A DNA stretch of 64,000 nt. It comes from Acridotheres tristis. Taxonomy: Eukaryota > Chordata > Aves > Passeriformes > Sturnidae. The stretch lies in NCBI GenBank assembly GCA_037013685.1, contig CM072886.1, positions 2,790,001 to 2,854,000 of the forward strand. The letters run 5' to 3'. Below, piece after piece: positions 23,338-37,299 of the stretch; the first letter of the stretch is position 1, and every line of letters begins with the position of its first letter. The notes under the pieces were generated by a model. That model was not told the origin of the DNA. It did not search any database and saw only the letters and a list, made by a program, of their open reading frames with translations. Both the position numbers and the translations under genes were made by a program.

Positions 23338-23910
23338 TTGATTATTTTGTATATTTTTTTAAGGAAATATTTTACTTTCCCTGGGTGTTACTATTGTGTG
23401 CCTTGTTCATATTCATATAAAAACCCTTTTCCAAAGACCGTGTGCCTAGTATTGGTTGTTTTTTTTTCCTTCAAGTTAATTCTCTTCTTGCTATACAATA
23501 AACAGCTTGTTCCTTTTTCTTCTTGGTGTTTTTATTTGTCTGTTTTGGTTTTTGTTTTTTGGGGTTTTGGGGGGTTGTTCTTTTGTTGTTTGGTTGGTTT
23601 TTTGTTTGCTTTTTTGGTTTGGGTTTTTTTTTTGTTTGGTTGGGGGGGTTTTGTGTGTTTGGATTTTTTTGGTTTTTTGCTTTTTGGTTTTTTGGGTGTT
23701 TTTGTTTTGATTTGGTTCGGGATTCTTTTTTTTTTTTTTTGGTTGATTGGTTGGTTGGTTTGGTTCAGTTTTTCTTTGGTTTTTTTGTTTGATTTTGGGG
23801 AGGGTTGTGGTTTTTTTGTTTGTTTGTTAGTTTTTTGGTTTCTGGGTTTTATTGTTTGTTTGCTATTTAGGGTTTTTTATTCATTTTTATTTTTTGGAGG
23901 TTTTTCTTCT
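23338..23910 (+). repeat. T/G-only low-complexity block
   Basis: From about 23517 to 23905 the + strand is almost entirely T and G, arranged as T-runs separated by GG, GGGG and longer G-runs (GGGGTTTTGGGGGG at 23561-23574; G7 near 23642-23648). The 197-codon Phe/Leu/Gly open frame over it is a composition artefact. It lies just beyond the 5' end of the solo LTR. Confidence 0.9.
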
Positions 23911-23931
23911 CTCTTCTGGAATCTCATTTGA

Positions 23932-26900
23932 CCAGAAAGCCCCAGCTATGAGTGAGAGGTAACTCACCCCTCTGTGAGAATTTCATTCACTGACAGAGCA
24001 CGTAAAGGCCATCACCACTGGTTGGGTGACAATTTTGCAGCCCTGGAAGTTTCCCAAGAACTGTGTCTGGTTGTGAGTAAGACCCTTCTACTGAATTCAT
24101 CTTCTGTGAGTTTGGAAAGGTCATGAGTTTATCCCACTTGACCCCAGCAAAAAGGCAGATCTGTGGCTAAAGATGAGAGTTTAGCAATAATTCTGCAGAG
24201 GGTGAAGAGGAACAGTTATGAAGGAAGAGAAGGAGCTATTTGTAAATCTATTTTAATTGTAAACCAGCAGTGACATCAAAGAAGTATCAGCGATAAAGTG
24301 AACAAGTGAGTTGAAAACTGCATTAAAAACCAACAAAACTACATCAATAGCATCTCATCTTCTCTGAAACACTTCTAAAATTATGAAAGAGAGAGAGTCA
24401 TTTAAAAAATTCTCAAAAGACTCCAAGAAGGCAGAAGTAGCAGATGACAGTGTTATCAGAGACAGTCAGGCATTTAAATACTCAAACATGTAGAGTTTCT
24501 TGGTGTTTGTTTCTTTTCTGTGCTTCCAGCTTGGACAAAGAAATTGGAATAACTCAGCTCAAAGCAAGATTTTAATTGTTTCTTCTTTTTTCTTGTTTAA
24601 TAGTTCTCCAGAGAAGAGCTGGTGCAACATTCAGAGAGTGCCATGTTGTGGTGCTTTGTTTATAGACACTGCATAGAACATCTTTTGACTAATGAAAAAG
24701 TAAAGGATATCTAAAGTAAAAAAAATAAAAAAAACTGCACAATGTGGAGAAGAAAGAAAAAAATACCAAATCAAGTGGGACACCAGAGTATCCTTTTAAT
24801 TAATTACACAATATATTGTTTGATGTAGACCTTCCTAAGGCATTGCCCTGCCTTTTTAAAATATTAAAAACACACACAAGACTACAATGCAGCAAGGAGG
24901 TTTGAACCCTCAAACCCAAAAAAATAGATATTAAGCTAGAAATATTTGCTATAACTTCATCCTATGTAATTATATCCATAAAAATGGCAATAAATACTAC
25001 ATGAAAACTGTAACTCAGAGAGTATTTGCAGGTCTTAAGTAACTAAAGTTCACAGGAACTTTGTATGGTAATAAAATGTTGTTTTTGTAGTTTTAATACT
25101 AAAATATTGAGACAGAGCTTGCTGCTAGTGATAGAGTTGATGTAAAAATACAATTGATTTTCACACACAACCCCTGTTTCAGAAGAGAAGTTCTCTCCCA
25201 GTCAGAGACAGGAAAACAAAGGCAATGACTTGTCACAGCATTCAGAAATGGGAGTGAATCAGGAGCAGAAGCCCCCAAGAAACAATTGCTGAGATCTGAG
25301 TTCCTAATTCAGTCCAGTATCTTCAAAAATCTCACCTGAGAGGAAGAAAATTACAACTTGTGTGTTTGTCTTGTACATCCATACTTAGGTGCATGTTGCA
25401 GTGTGACACCAGAATACTCTGAAGTTCTGCAAATACTCCAGGTTTGGGTTTGTTTGGGTTTTTTGGTTTTTTACCAGCTTTTATTCAGATACTGCTTCTT
25501 TTTCCTTCAGGACAGCAAATATTGCCTTACATGATTTGTCTGACACATGAATGGAATTGGTGGCTGGGCCAGGAGCAAAACCCTTCCTCCACTCTCACTT
25601 TCTAGACATTAGCTCATGTTCTTTGAAACCTGCAACTTCACTGCCATCCCAGTCTGCATTTTGCTGTAAACTGGGATGACTTGGCTCCTGCTGTGCTTAA
25701 CTTGACCTCTTATCACGGCCCAAGGAGGAGCTCTCGTTGTGTTTTCCCAGAACACAACAATATTGGCCCAGCCCCAAGCTGGCACTCTGCACGCTGGCCC
25801 TGGCTGGGGAAGCAGCTCTGTAAATACAAAGCACTCCTGTGCACACACTCACCCTCACACACTCACACCCCTGCCCTGCTCCAGCCTCCAGGACGTGACA
25901 GTGACAGAGGACACGAGAAAAACTCCAAAAAAGCTGCAAATTTATTCAGATGTAAAAACCACCTCACCTTGACCCAGTGTGAAAACACCAGTTCCCACCC
26001 TTGGTGGCTGTGAGGTCATTGAAGCATTTTGTCAGTCCATAGAGAAGAGTTGCTCCAAAATTTGAAATCAAGTTTAAGAAATCACTATTTTTCCTTTAAT
26101 TGGAGCACATCCCTGGTGGTAGCCCTTCCTCTCCCAGTTCCTTTCATTGCTGGTTATATTTATTAAAGGCAGACACCCAAGTCTTTGTGAGTAGGGATGG
26201 AGAAAAAAAACCACATTGGGCATCCCACCCATGTGGACATCCTGGCAAGTTACTTGGGTCTCCCTGTCTCCTTATTCTGCTGGTTTGAAGGACCTATTTT
26301 TATTTTTCTTTAAAAAGCAGAGTCCTTCAGACTGGTTGGTAACAAGCTCTGTCTCTGGATGCCAGAGGGACAACACAGAGCCACTTTGTGAGGAAGAGAG
26401 AGGGGTCTAACCAAGAAGGGAACTTGGATGGTGCTGAAAAACACTTGTCAAGCTGTCAAAGGGTCTCTGCACCTCGTTAGAGCCAGCCTTGGGAGAGAGA
26501 GCAGGGAAATCTCCATCCCTAAAGTGTCTCTGTCACACTGGGAGGTTTAGAATTGGCTTTTGTCCTTGGTCAGAGCCAGGCAGGGGAGAGGCGGCTCCTG
26601 GGAGAAATCTCTGTGCCCAAATTCAGCCAAAATCGTGGTGGTTTCCCTGGGCAAGCTGCACTGCTCTTATCCCCTCCCAGTATCTCCAGGCTGTGTTTTT
26701 TATATTGTCCTCAAAGGGCCTTTCTCTAAATCACAGCGTGCTCTGCTCATCCCTCCATCCCAGCCTTGCCAAGGACGCTGTGCAAGCAGCGCCCCAAGGA
26801 ACTCAGTGAATTAACTGCTCCAGGTGCAGGGGGGCTCTGAACACAGCTGAGAGCCCCCAAGACAATGTGCTTTCCACCACAGCAGGCCTTGCCTGGGCAA

Positions 26901-28054
26901 AGCTTTCCCATCGAGTGACTTATCTGCGTGGGCAGCAGCACTTCCCTCTCCCACCTCAGCCATTGTCAACCTTTCAGTCACAGCTGTGACCCAGTCCAGC
27001 AGCCGTCGTTGCTTTTGGCCTCCCTTCACGCTGTTTTAAGCCGTCTGACAAAGCCTTGAAATGACTTAACCCACGGAGAAAACTCCCGAAGATTACATTT
27101 GCTGGAATTAATGCTGCTTTTAGATTTCCTGTCTCTCCCTTAGCTCAGGGGAGGAGGTGTGTTCCCCAGCAAACACAGGCTGGATACTGCACCCACCATA
27201 TAATTTCTGCCTTTCTGCTGCTCAGATTGCTCTGATATCTCTCTGCAAAAGGCTCAGAGGTCTCAAGTCCTTTCCTGGAAGATTATTGATGTGGTTTTCT
27301 CATTCAACACAAATATTCTTCAGAACTCTATCACCGCAGGGTGACACATTTCCTTCACCACTGGGATGTTATTGAAGGTTTTCTGTGAGCTTTGCCTTCA
27401 GGTAGTTAAGTTTGTGCCATGTCCCTATTTGTTTATCAGCCTAAAATTTATTGTCATCTCAAATTCTAATGAGGTGGCTGGGTAAAAGCAAGAAATCAAG
27501 CAGGACATCCAGATATTTTCAGTCAGCTGTGAGACAGTAAGTTCTACGTCATTTTATGGAAATGCTCTAAACACAAATTAAGAAGGAAATACAGGTCTGT
27601 AAAAAGATTTAGGTGATCTTTTTAAAACCTGATATATTTAAGAAAAGTGTCTTTCTTCTGTGGAAAAAAAATATAAAGAAATTCAAGACAAAGAGCATAA
27701 TAATAAGAAAAAAAGTCCATCATTCACAGTCCAAGTCAAAGCTGTTCAGCTGGGAATGTTACTGGATATTTCAGCAAGGAAAATGAGAGACTCCTAATGA
27801 GACTCCTAATTTTACCTACTCCAAAATATGGGTGTCCTGAATACATACATGGATGTGCCAGAAGCCCTGGGAGAAGGGTGGGAGCTGAGCTGTTTGCCTG
27901 GTGTGCAGATGGGTAAAGAACACCTGCTCTGAAAGCCAGTGAGGGGAGATGCTGCAGAACTGAGAGAGCAAATTCCTTTTAAGGCAGTGACAAAGGTGTG
28001 AGATACATCATCATCATCATCATCAGGAACAGGTTCTAAGCAATGAAAGATGCC
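23932..28054. other. Noncoding DNA, no gene recognised
   Basis: Mixed composition, with a relatively GC-rich patch at 25.68-25.90 kb and another at 26.5-27.1 kb. A (CAT)n run lies at 28008-28024. No exon supported. Confidence 0.55.
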
Positions 28055-28214
28055 AAGATCAGAGAGTTCATGGATGCCTCATCCCTGAAACTGCTCAAGG
28101 CCAGGTGGGATTGGCATCTGAGCAATGTGGTTCAGCAAAATGTGTCCCATGGCAGTGGGCTGGAATGAGATGATCTTTTAAGTTCCTTCTCAACCCAAAC
28201 CTTTCAATGATTCT
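28055..28214 (+). mobile_element. Diverged CR1 3' end
   Basis: Sense CR1 with substitutions: CTGCTCAAGGCCAGGTGGGA, GTGTCCCATGGCAGTGGGCT, GAATGAGATGATCTTTTAAG, CAACCCAAACCTTTCAATGA. Confidence 0.85.
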
Positions 28215-31200
28215 AAAACTGGGGCTGGCCCAATGATCTATTCCAGTGTGAAGCAGAGGAGAAGCAAATCATGTCAGGTTAAAAGTTAATGAAGAATATC
28301 TGAAATAAAAGATGGAAATATTGTGAGGCGAAGAAGGGGAGAGATGCAAAAACAATGCAGCATTCTGACAAGGGATGTTCTCTGTAGCCCAGCCAGCCCC
28401 ATCCCATCTCCAGTCTGCCTGGCTGCAGGAACAAAGCAGGACAACCTTCCTGAAAGGCTCTGAAAAGAATCAGAGAGCAGCTCCTGCTGGGGCTCATTTT
28501 TCAGTCTCCAGCTCGAACACAACAGGGGCTGTTTGTTCCCACAGTGCAGGGCTGACCTCAAAATCGTTCCCGAGCTTTTGCAAACTGCAGCCCAGCTGGT
28601 TGCAGAGCTCCAGCCATCTGCTTCTATTTTTAAAACTGCAGGTTGCAGACGGTTTTCTTTAGTTACCACTCCTCTGGGATTGCCTTAAACAGAATCAGCA
28701 AGGCCCCTGTTCACATCCCAGGGATCCTGAGGGATGGAGGTGCAGCAGGAAAGGCAGCAGGGCTGATCTTGTGCAAATGAGGGTGTTTAAGACAGCATCC
28801 ATTCCTAGGAAATCTCAGCTCCAGAGGGGTTGGGAGGCTTCCATCAGCAGAAGCTGGGCCAGCTGAGTGAAGTACCAGCTGGATTTGGATAAGGAAAAAT
28901 GGAACTTTTGTGTCACTTTCAGAGATTGATTGGCTTTAGATGTGGCCATCATGGACAGAGAAAGTTTTATACACAGAAATTTCACTTGCCCTCCTGTTAG
29001 AAACATTGCTTTATATATCCAAATTCAGGGTTTTTCCTACAGCCTGGGACCCCATAGCCTGTCTTTCCTACTTCCATCTCCATTAGGGCAAATTTTGGCT
29101 CCAAGTATCCCCAGGGAATGCCCCCAGTTCTGTCCCATGTCTCATGGAAGACTGAGATGCTGAAAATCTCTGCAGAACTGCCTCCAGCAGCCTGAGGCAC
29201 CGATTAATCAGACAACTGTGTACTAAAACTTTAGTGCTCTGCTGGATTTCTATTTCAGTACAGGCAAATAATTTCTGTCTATATCTAGATGTGATTGAGA
29301 GGCAGTTGACACAGCTGAATATAAAATCCTCCTTTCTCACCAGACAAGACTACATTTAAAGACTTGTCTAGTGCTTGTCATTCTGTCAAGGAAATACATT
29401 TTATTTTTGATAACTTATATATTTGCCTTTTAGATGTCAAACTCAGCTATAAGATAAAAACTGGAATGTAAAGATCCATGTCAAATATTGCAAATGCTTT
29501 TATTTTTGTTGGAATTTTTATGATTTTTAAAAAATATTCTCTTCAAAACTACAGATCCTATCTTGGTGTCCTGATTGTATAAATCTGTGTAGGCATATAC
29601 AAGGGAGACAGATTTCTATTAGTGTCTATCAGGATCCCATCAATATTGCCAGGGAAGTTTCCAGTTAATTTTATCATCTGAAGAGTTTTCATGTTTCACT
29701 AAGTGAATTCAGTAGACTGGCAGTGACTTTATTGGGCCTTTAGAAAATCAGCTCACACATGAACTCCTGGCTTGCCAGCATCTAAATTTATAAGTCTTGG
29801 CTTGCAAGTTGAAACACGTCTTCCCTGGAATAACAGAATTATACACTGTCCTAATGTTATTAGAAATAATAATCTGCTTCAAAACATTCACAGAGTTCTG
29901 TATGAAAAGGTAATATTTCCCTCCCAGTTCCCTCCCAGATAAAAAACTATAATTACAAAAAAAAAAAAAAAGAAATCCAAAACCCTAAATGCAACAATAA
30001 AACCAGCTGTCCAAATCATGTCTATGAATTTAATATCAGCTGCCAGCTGTGTCTCCATCAAAACTCATCCAGGAATAGTTTTATATCTTCACAGGGATTA
30101 ACAGGAGTTGGAGATGTGTGTTCCACACAGACTCATCAGTAATTTTACATAACTCTGGCCCACATCTGTGCTTTTCCATATGTTGGACTCCATGCACAGT
30201 TTTATACACCTACATGCCCACTTTTTACTGAGTCACATGGAAGTCAGATGCCAGTCTGAGAATCCAGCCTGGCACAGTGTGGGATCCCACTGCTTTCCAT
30301 ACCAGCTACCACTAAATCCCATACATTGCCAATTAATTACATCTGCAGACTTTGCAGCTCTTCCATTGCTATTCCATTTTCTTTATTCATGTAAAACGTC
30401 CAAGTGACTTTACTAAGCAAAGCTCACAGGACTGGGCAATATTTAGATCATTTATGCTGGTTTATATTTGGAATAAATGCATGGTGTTGAAACCCTACAG
30501 TTTTTCTGAGGCCATTATTAAAATTTAACAATGAATTCAATGTTTGAATGGGTTCAGGAAAGGGCCATTATGTATCAAGGAGCCAAAGTCAAGGCTTTTT
30601 TTAACAATATTGGACAAAAGCAGTTAATTGGACAAACAATCCTTTAGGGAAAGAAAGAGGTTATTGTTCATGCAGTGGAAACCCCAGCATAATAATTAAC
30701 CACTCTGGATGTTTTGACAAAAGTTCAGATGCAATAGAAGCACGAAGTGCTTGAAAATCCCTGCGAGAAGTCCCCATGTGACAAGCCAAGGTACTTGGGT
30801 GAGGACATGAGCACAACTCAAACACGTGAATCCTCAGTGCCCAAATAATCTAAGTATTCACACAGGGACCACGTTGTCTTTAAGGCCCCCCCAAAGCCTA
30901 AAGTTCAAGCTCTGAGCAGATTTAAAGCTTCACTCCTGCCAAAGCTTGAGCAGGAGACAGAAATCTGTCCTTTCTCCAAAAAGAGTCACTGCCAGACTGC
31001 CCCTAACAGGATCCCAAACGTGTCCCTTGCCTTGTTGGAGTTCAGTTTTGGAAAAGTTCATTTCTGTGCATGTACTGGGCAGAGAGAGGTGACAACTGAG
31101 AGTGACACCCTCCTAAAATGTCACCAAGGTATATTATTTCAGGGTATGTTTATATTAGTAAATAAAATTATCAAGTTCTTGTCTGCTAGAGCCAAGAGCA

Positions 31201-34200
31201 TGTAGTATGATATGACTTATAATAAAACAAATAAAATCTACCCCTCCTATTCCAAGGTGGCTTCATCCAAGTTGCATATGGAAAATCTTAAAAATTCTTG
31301 AGCAGGTGGGTTTTTTTCTTTGGTTTTTTTGGGGATTTTTTGTTTGTTTGTTTTTTGGTTTTTTTCGTTTGTTTGGGGTTTTTTGTAATGTAGTACCACT
31401 CCCCCATTCCTTCCAATCTTTTCCCTACAAGCCATGGAAATGGAAATATGAACCTATAGTCATAAAGCATTTTCTGTGCATTCTCTAGGCAATGTTAATT
31501 TAGAATTATATAAATCTGGCAGCCTCACCAGTTACACAAGTGGAAAAACAAAATACCCACCTGTGGCAAATAAATCACAGTCTATCAGATCCAAGGCACA
31601 TTGAAGCACACTTGGAAGATGAACAGAAGTTGAATGACATGGATTAGCAAGGAATATGTGTAAAATTGGCACATCTCAGTCTTCTGGCACAAATTGGTAT
31701 TTACACATTGGAATAGGTGTTTGAGATTCACTCCCTTGCCTGGCTTAAGTCTTGACCACGCAGAGCTGAGGTCAGGTCTCTCACAGCCCACATGAAAGCA
31801 TTAATGGCCAAAAAGCCCCAAAAAAATCACCAAAAAAATATTTCACATTGCCATGATAACATAAACCACTGCAAAGCCAGATAGGAATATAATTTGGTTC
31901 CTCTTTCACTCCTTGAACAATGATAAATAATTTTGAGTAAATCAGATCTGGATCCAAGACAGAAAATACAGTAACACTCTACCCACACAGCACTGATAGG
32001 ATATAGCATCAGGCAGGCACATCATTTCTCTCTCTCCCCTTTATTTCATGCCAGGTTCTTCTTGATTAAGTAATAATGTGAAATGGTGAAACAAGAAAAA
32101 GCTGGAGATGCTCAAAGGAAATCAAGTGTGTGCTGCAGCTCGTTGTTTTTACAGTCACATCTGTCTTTTGGACAGATTGGTACCTGCAAGTGCTTCATTT
32201 ACTTTTCAGGGGGAAAAAAAAAAAAAAAAAAGAAAGAAAAACTATGACTGTTTCCAGCAATTGCACTTAACAGCCACTTTTAGTCAAGAGTTGCTATTTG
32301 GCTCCCATGCTTCCAGGAAACATTGTTCTGTTTGCTTTCAATGGCAAAGAAAAAAATTAATTAATAAATGGTCCCTCCAGGTTTTTGTCTAGGAGTAAGG
32401 ATACACCCTTTAGAGCAGGGAACTGAGCACCAGCTAAAGGGAGAAGAGATTAAATGGAGGGGTCAGCTCTAACTGATAATGGTCCTTCTCATCACCTTGG
32501 AAATAAAGTGTAAAGGAAAAGTTGAGAAAGATGTAAAAAATTTCTAGAAATGCTGCCAAAAATGGGCCAATAATATCACTACACTGATAATTTTCCACCA
32601 GCTTCTCAATTCCTGCTCTAAGACAAGAATAGAAACAAAATAGAGGAAAAGGCACAATGGGGGCAGTTCATGGCAAACTTTAGAGCATGACAGATCAGGA
32701 AGGTCAGGAAATCAGGAGCAGGGGAGTGTATTTAGTTTCTGGGGTTCTTTCTTATCCAAACTTATAAACCTGATAATAAAATTATTGATAAAGGTGCAAA
32801 CCTCTTGTTCAAACAGGTATGGCTCTGGGGCAGTAGGGCATAGAGTTCAAGCAAGGGGAAAAGGAGAATGAATCCTTCTGGGTGCTATTAAAATCCACAA
32901 ACCAGTCACCTCGTGTGCCCCGTGTCACTTCCCTCCATCCACTCTGTGTTCCTGTGATTATTTTGTGCTCTGCCCTTACCAAATTCTGGACTGTACAGTG
33001 ATTTATCACAGAGCTGCAGGCAGCAGGCCTGGAGAGGAACAGGAATGGCCACGGGCAGGCATCCATGGCCACATGGGAGTGGTCAGGACTACAGGTCCCT
33101 GCAAAGTTTTACTTTCCAAAAGCAAAAGGGAACCTTGAAGTCAACAAGGACTGTACCTTCTCAGGAACACCATTCATTGCCCTGCCTGACAAATTAATTT
33201 CAAGAACCTAAAGCCAAGTGATCCCATAGATGGCTGATGTCTAATTAGCAATTAATCTATTTAAGCAGAATTTCTATTTCATGATTCAGCTTTGGAAAGT
33301 CTATAAAATTATGCACTTGCTCCCAGAAAGAATTAGGGGTTAATTTAGCTGATATCAGACAACTTATATACAAAAGATTTGGTACTTTCAAGGGCATCGA
33401 ACTTGAATGAAACCTAGAACCATTCTTTACACAAATATTTGCACACAGATGTTTACACAAGCCCAGGATCTAGCTGAATCATAACATCCATATTCCTAAT
33501 ATAATTTATTGTGTGATACTTGGCATGTCCAAACCTCAGCTGGGTAAAAGCAGCAAAAACATTGAAATATTATGAGAAAATCTATATTTGTATTATTGTG
33601 TTACCCTAATTTTTAAAAACATTAAGCTGTGAATTGTGACTGGTGCAGCTGGTGGATATGGAAGGACAATGGAAGTTTCCTGGAGTGCTGGCTGTCATTA
33701 TGTTAGGTTTCAATTGCCTTTCTTTCCTTGCACGTGTTCAAAGTCTACGTAGAGTGGAGCTAGTTGAAATCTAAAATTAAATTGCTGCAGTTACAATGGG
33801 GAGGCAGAATATGCATTTTCTGGGTAAAGTTAGGGTCCAAATCTCCCTAGATTGTCTGTAGAGTCAGAGGAGCAGCAGAGGTTTCTCAGGGGTGAATCCA
33901 AAGCACCTTCCTCAGGCTTTTTGTAAATTGTATTGTGTTGGAATATGCAGAAGATGCTTTGTCACCTGTGCAAACCACAGAGTGGGAACACCTGCACACT
34001 CCTGGGGTGGCAATCTGAGTGTCAGATTGGGTGGCAACCTGCACTCAGAAAAAGCAAATTGGATCATCTTTGCTTTGCTCAGCTTTGCCCAGGAAAATAT
34101 TTGGGATATTTGGGATGGTCCATACAGGAACTGACACCCATGTTCCTGAACTTAAAAATGTTTTCTTGTGCTTTTTCCTTTACAGAGAGTGTAGGTGCTT

Positions 34201-34274
34201 GGGATGCTCTGGGGAACTGAGACCATGGTGGGTGGTTCCTGGATAATCTAGGGAAGCATCCACCCTTTTTCATC
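28215..34274. other. Noncoding DNA, no gene recognised
   Basis: Unique DNA. Contains A14 near 29957-29971, a T/G low-complexity patch at 31306-31388 and A16 near 32216-32231. No exon recognised. Confidence 0.55.
31306..31388 (+). repeat. Second T/G-biased low-complexity patch
   Basis: About 80 bp of T-runs split by G, GG or GGGG on the + strand, similar in style to the larger block at 23.5 kb. Two C and few A bases. Confidence 0.85.
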
Positions 34275-34474
34275 TTCGCTCAGAGGATGCTGAGGCCCCA
34301 GCACAGGCTGCCCAGAGAAGCTGTGGCTGCCCCATCCCTGGAGGTGTCCAAGGCCAATCTGGATGGGGATTGGGGCAGCTTGGGGAAGTGGAAGGTGTCC
34401 ATAGGTGCTCCTAGGGTTTGGAACTAGATGATGTTTAAACTCTCTTCCAATCCAAACCATTCTAGCATTCTATG
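34275..34474 (+). mobile_element. CR1 3' end
   Basis: Sense CR1 blocks: GCTGCCCAGAGAAGCTGTGG, GGAGGTGTCCAAGGCCAATC, GGGGAAGTGGAAGGTGTCC, GGAACTAGATGATGTTTAAA, then CCAAACCATTCTAGCATTCT. Confidence 0.92.
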
Positions 34475-35021
34475 GCCTTTTCCTGTTAGAACGAGTGAAA
34501 AATGCAGAGGTTTGTGCCTGGGGAGTCACCAGGGCACAGAGAGCCCCCATTATTCCATGGATCAGGAGCTCTCAGTGCACACATCACAGGAGCTGTTTGA
34601 ACAGCCCTGTCCCAGGCTTGCTTTGTCAGGCACATTTTGTTGAGTTTCTGGGAGATCACATTTGCCCACTTGACATTTGTCAGTGGGTTTCGATGCTTGC
34701 TGCTTCATGCCTTTAATTCCTTCTCTGGGTATGTTTCAACTATTTTAATGAGCTGCTGATAACTTTGAAGGGTGCTTGTCCAGCACAAATCAAAACCATT
34801 TGTGCCAGGAGTGGAGGCAACATTAGCAGCTGTGGCCTGAATCCCTGCTCTCAGTTCAAGGTCTAAGTACTACAAAAACACTTCAAAATTAAACTTCTCC
34901 TTCTTTAAGAATGGAGGCGTTTAAGCCTGGAATTCACCTTAAATACTTTTTATTTTTCCATTTAATTTTCTTAAGAGCTTTACTGTAAATTGTTTAAACA
35001 TTATCAACGTAAATACAGGGT

Positions 35022-35117
35022 CTAGTGGAAATAGTCACTGCCCAAAGCAGGGGATTGGAACTAGGTGATTTTTAAAGTCACTTCCAACTCTAAACTTTCA
35101 ATGATTCTATGATTCTA
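35022..35117 (+). mobile_element. Short CR1 3' end
   Basis: Sense tail: GGGGATTGGAACTAGGTGAT, then AGTCACTTCCAACTCTAAAC and the ATGATTCTATGATTCT terminal octamers. Confidence 0.88.
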
Positions 35118-37299
35118 CAAAATACACCAACAAATCACACTTTGTTTACTTTGATTTGGGTTTTTCTTATTTGTTTTTTCACTAGTGAAACAATTATTGT
35201 ATGTCTTTAATCTATTTCATTTATTATTTTAGTGATCATAAGCTAGAACAGCTAAAATGATGCAGTCCTATCACAACTCAAATGGAAAGAGAGTTGTTTT
35301 TGTCTTCACAGCGTTGGATTTTGAAGCATAAAAAAAGAAGCAAATTTCTTTGCACGGTGTAGACTAAGGAACAAATTGTGAATCCCACATTTTCTGTACC
35401 ATTAACTCTTAAGCTCCCTGAAGTTTGTCAAAACAAAACTATTTACTGCAGGTGAGTTCTGCAACTGTTCTGGCTCTCTCTCTGGCTGAGAGATTCTGTA
35501 AGGCAAAAAAAGGTTAACTGGGAGTCAATGGAGGCAATGGGATAACTGCAGATAAAATTGGATAAAATTCTAGAAAGTGGGTACAAGATCCTGGTACTTT
35601 GCTTCATTTCCAAGTATAATTTGGAAAAGTTCACTGCCAGGTGAGGGTCTGCTTTGCTTTCCATGAAAACAAAGAACGTTCCTTTCCCTAAAAGGCAGCA
35701 TCAAGTGAAGAGTGGAAAAGTAGAAATTGGCTTAATCTTACTGGTGGGCACCTGAGAAATGATGGAGAAGGTTAAATTGCATTATATGATAAATTAAAAG
35801 GTCAAATAAGAGGTCAAATTAAAAATGAAGAATCATGAACAGTTGATATGTTAGCACAACTGATTTTGTTTATTTTTAAACCACCCCAAAATCCAATCAT
35901 GCTCTATGTACATAGGCAATACATGGGATAGCACACCAAATGTAGGCAAGAAAGATAAAATATATTCTGGTTAATTTTGTTGGTGATTTTAATTTTTATT
36001 CTTTTTTCATTGTCCATCTGCTCAAGTTGATTAAATGATCCAACCCATACAGATTCCTATGCCAATCCTACCTCACCTCCCAATCCCACACTGTCTCTCA
36101 GAGAGGAGAATCCATCCCATTACCTCTGGGGGTTTTTGCTGAATGCTGGAATGTGCTGATTTTCTGTCAGTTCCTCTGGGCCTCGTTTCTTATGGAAAAC
36201 TGCTTAGTGCAGAACAAGTATATCAGCACGTGTCTGCTTTTACTATATTCTACAGTTAGTAGGCAAGACCAGCTAATGCTTTGGGTAACTCAGGAAATCA
36301 TAAGTAGCACACACACACACAAATTTAAACAGAACATAATCTTCCATGTCATTTAGAGTGTTAATTTTCTTTCTTGTTTCCAGTGTTGTTTATTTTGCTA
36401 AGAACTGCTGCAATTTTTCCACTTGTCTTTATGCTCTTATTTTCTTACAAAACAGTACACTAGGCTTTCTGTATAAAACATATATATAAACATTTATATA
36501 TATATATATATATAAAAACAAAGCAACCACCCCCAAAATGGACTAACAGGTATGTATTTGTCCCCCATTAGAAAATATACCATGTGTAAATCTGTTTGTG
36601 GTCCCTGAATGTCACAGAGCTGGCTATTGGAATGGGGTCAGAGAGAAAGAAAGGGCACTTCTTTTCTCCTTGTTTTGCTTTAAATCACATGATAAATTAC
36701 ACAGAGTAGTCACCATCAGATCCTGTTTACACACTGGCATCACATCATTCTTGCTGCCATTGTGGTTGCTACTCTCCAATTTGACTTCTAGTTATTACTT
36801 CCCAGGAGTTAATATATCTATATATTTTTTTTTGTCACATATATTCTCCCCTCACAAGCAAATGAATGCAGTTTCAGGGAGAATGAAACACTAGAAAATC
36901 TGAAAGATCCTGTGACTCTGGAAATTCTTACCCTGGTTAACTTTTCTGACCCTCTTTCTCAAAGATGATCAATCATTTAGGAAATTATGGGTAATTTCAC
37001 ATAGTAACTAATCTTTAATCACCTTTCCTTCCTCAAGATGCTCTTGGACACTAATATGAGACTGGTTTTTTTCCCATTCATTGCTGGCACCAGATGCCAG
37101 CCTTGCATTTTTTTATAAATACTGTTTTTTCAGATGTAAGGCCTCTGTTATTGATACAGATGGTTCTCTGTCCTCAATATCTATTCTTTCAGGATATAAA
37201 CTGGTCATTGGAACTGCTTGTCATTAGTGAGTGATGTGGCAGGAGAACCTTCCACGCTAAATACACCTCAAAATTGGGTGGTACCAAGGGAAGGGTTAA
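35118..37299. other. Noncoding DNA downstream of AQP1
   Basis: AT-rich; includes a (CA)n run near 36308-36320 and a (TA)n run near 36498-36514. Part of it may be distal AQP1 3' UTR, given AATAAA hexamers on the minus strand at 36394-36389 and 36000-35995. Confidence 0.5.
36481..36515. repeat. (TA)n microsatellite
   Basis: Two TA-repeat runs, the longer about 17 bp, separated by AAACATT. Confidence 0.85.

Noticed and set aside
23338..23931. 197-codon plus-strand frame looking like a multi-span membrane protein (Phe/Leu/Gly rich)
   Set aside because: Produced by the T/G-only composition, which encodes only F, L, V, G, W and C; no family resemblance.
26919..26938. A second CTTATCT…CAG composite GATA/E-box site
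   Set aside because: Spacing is 7 or 10, not the 8 bases of the known composite, and no promoter is nearby.
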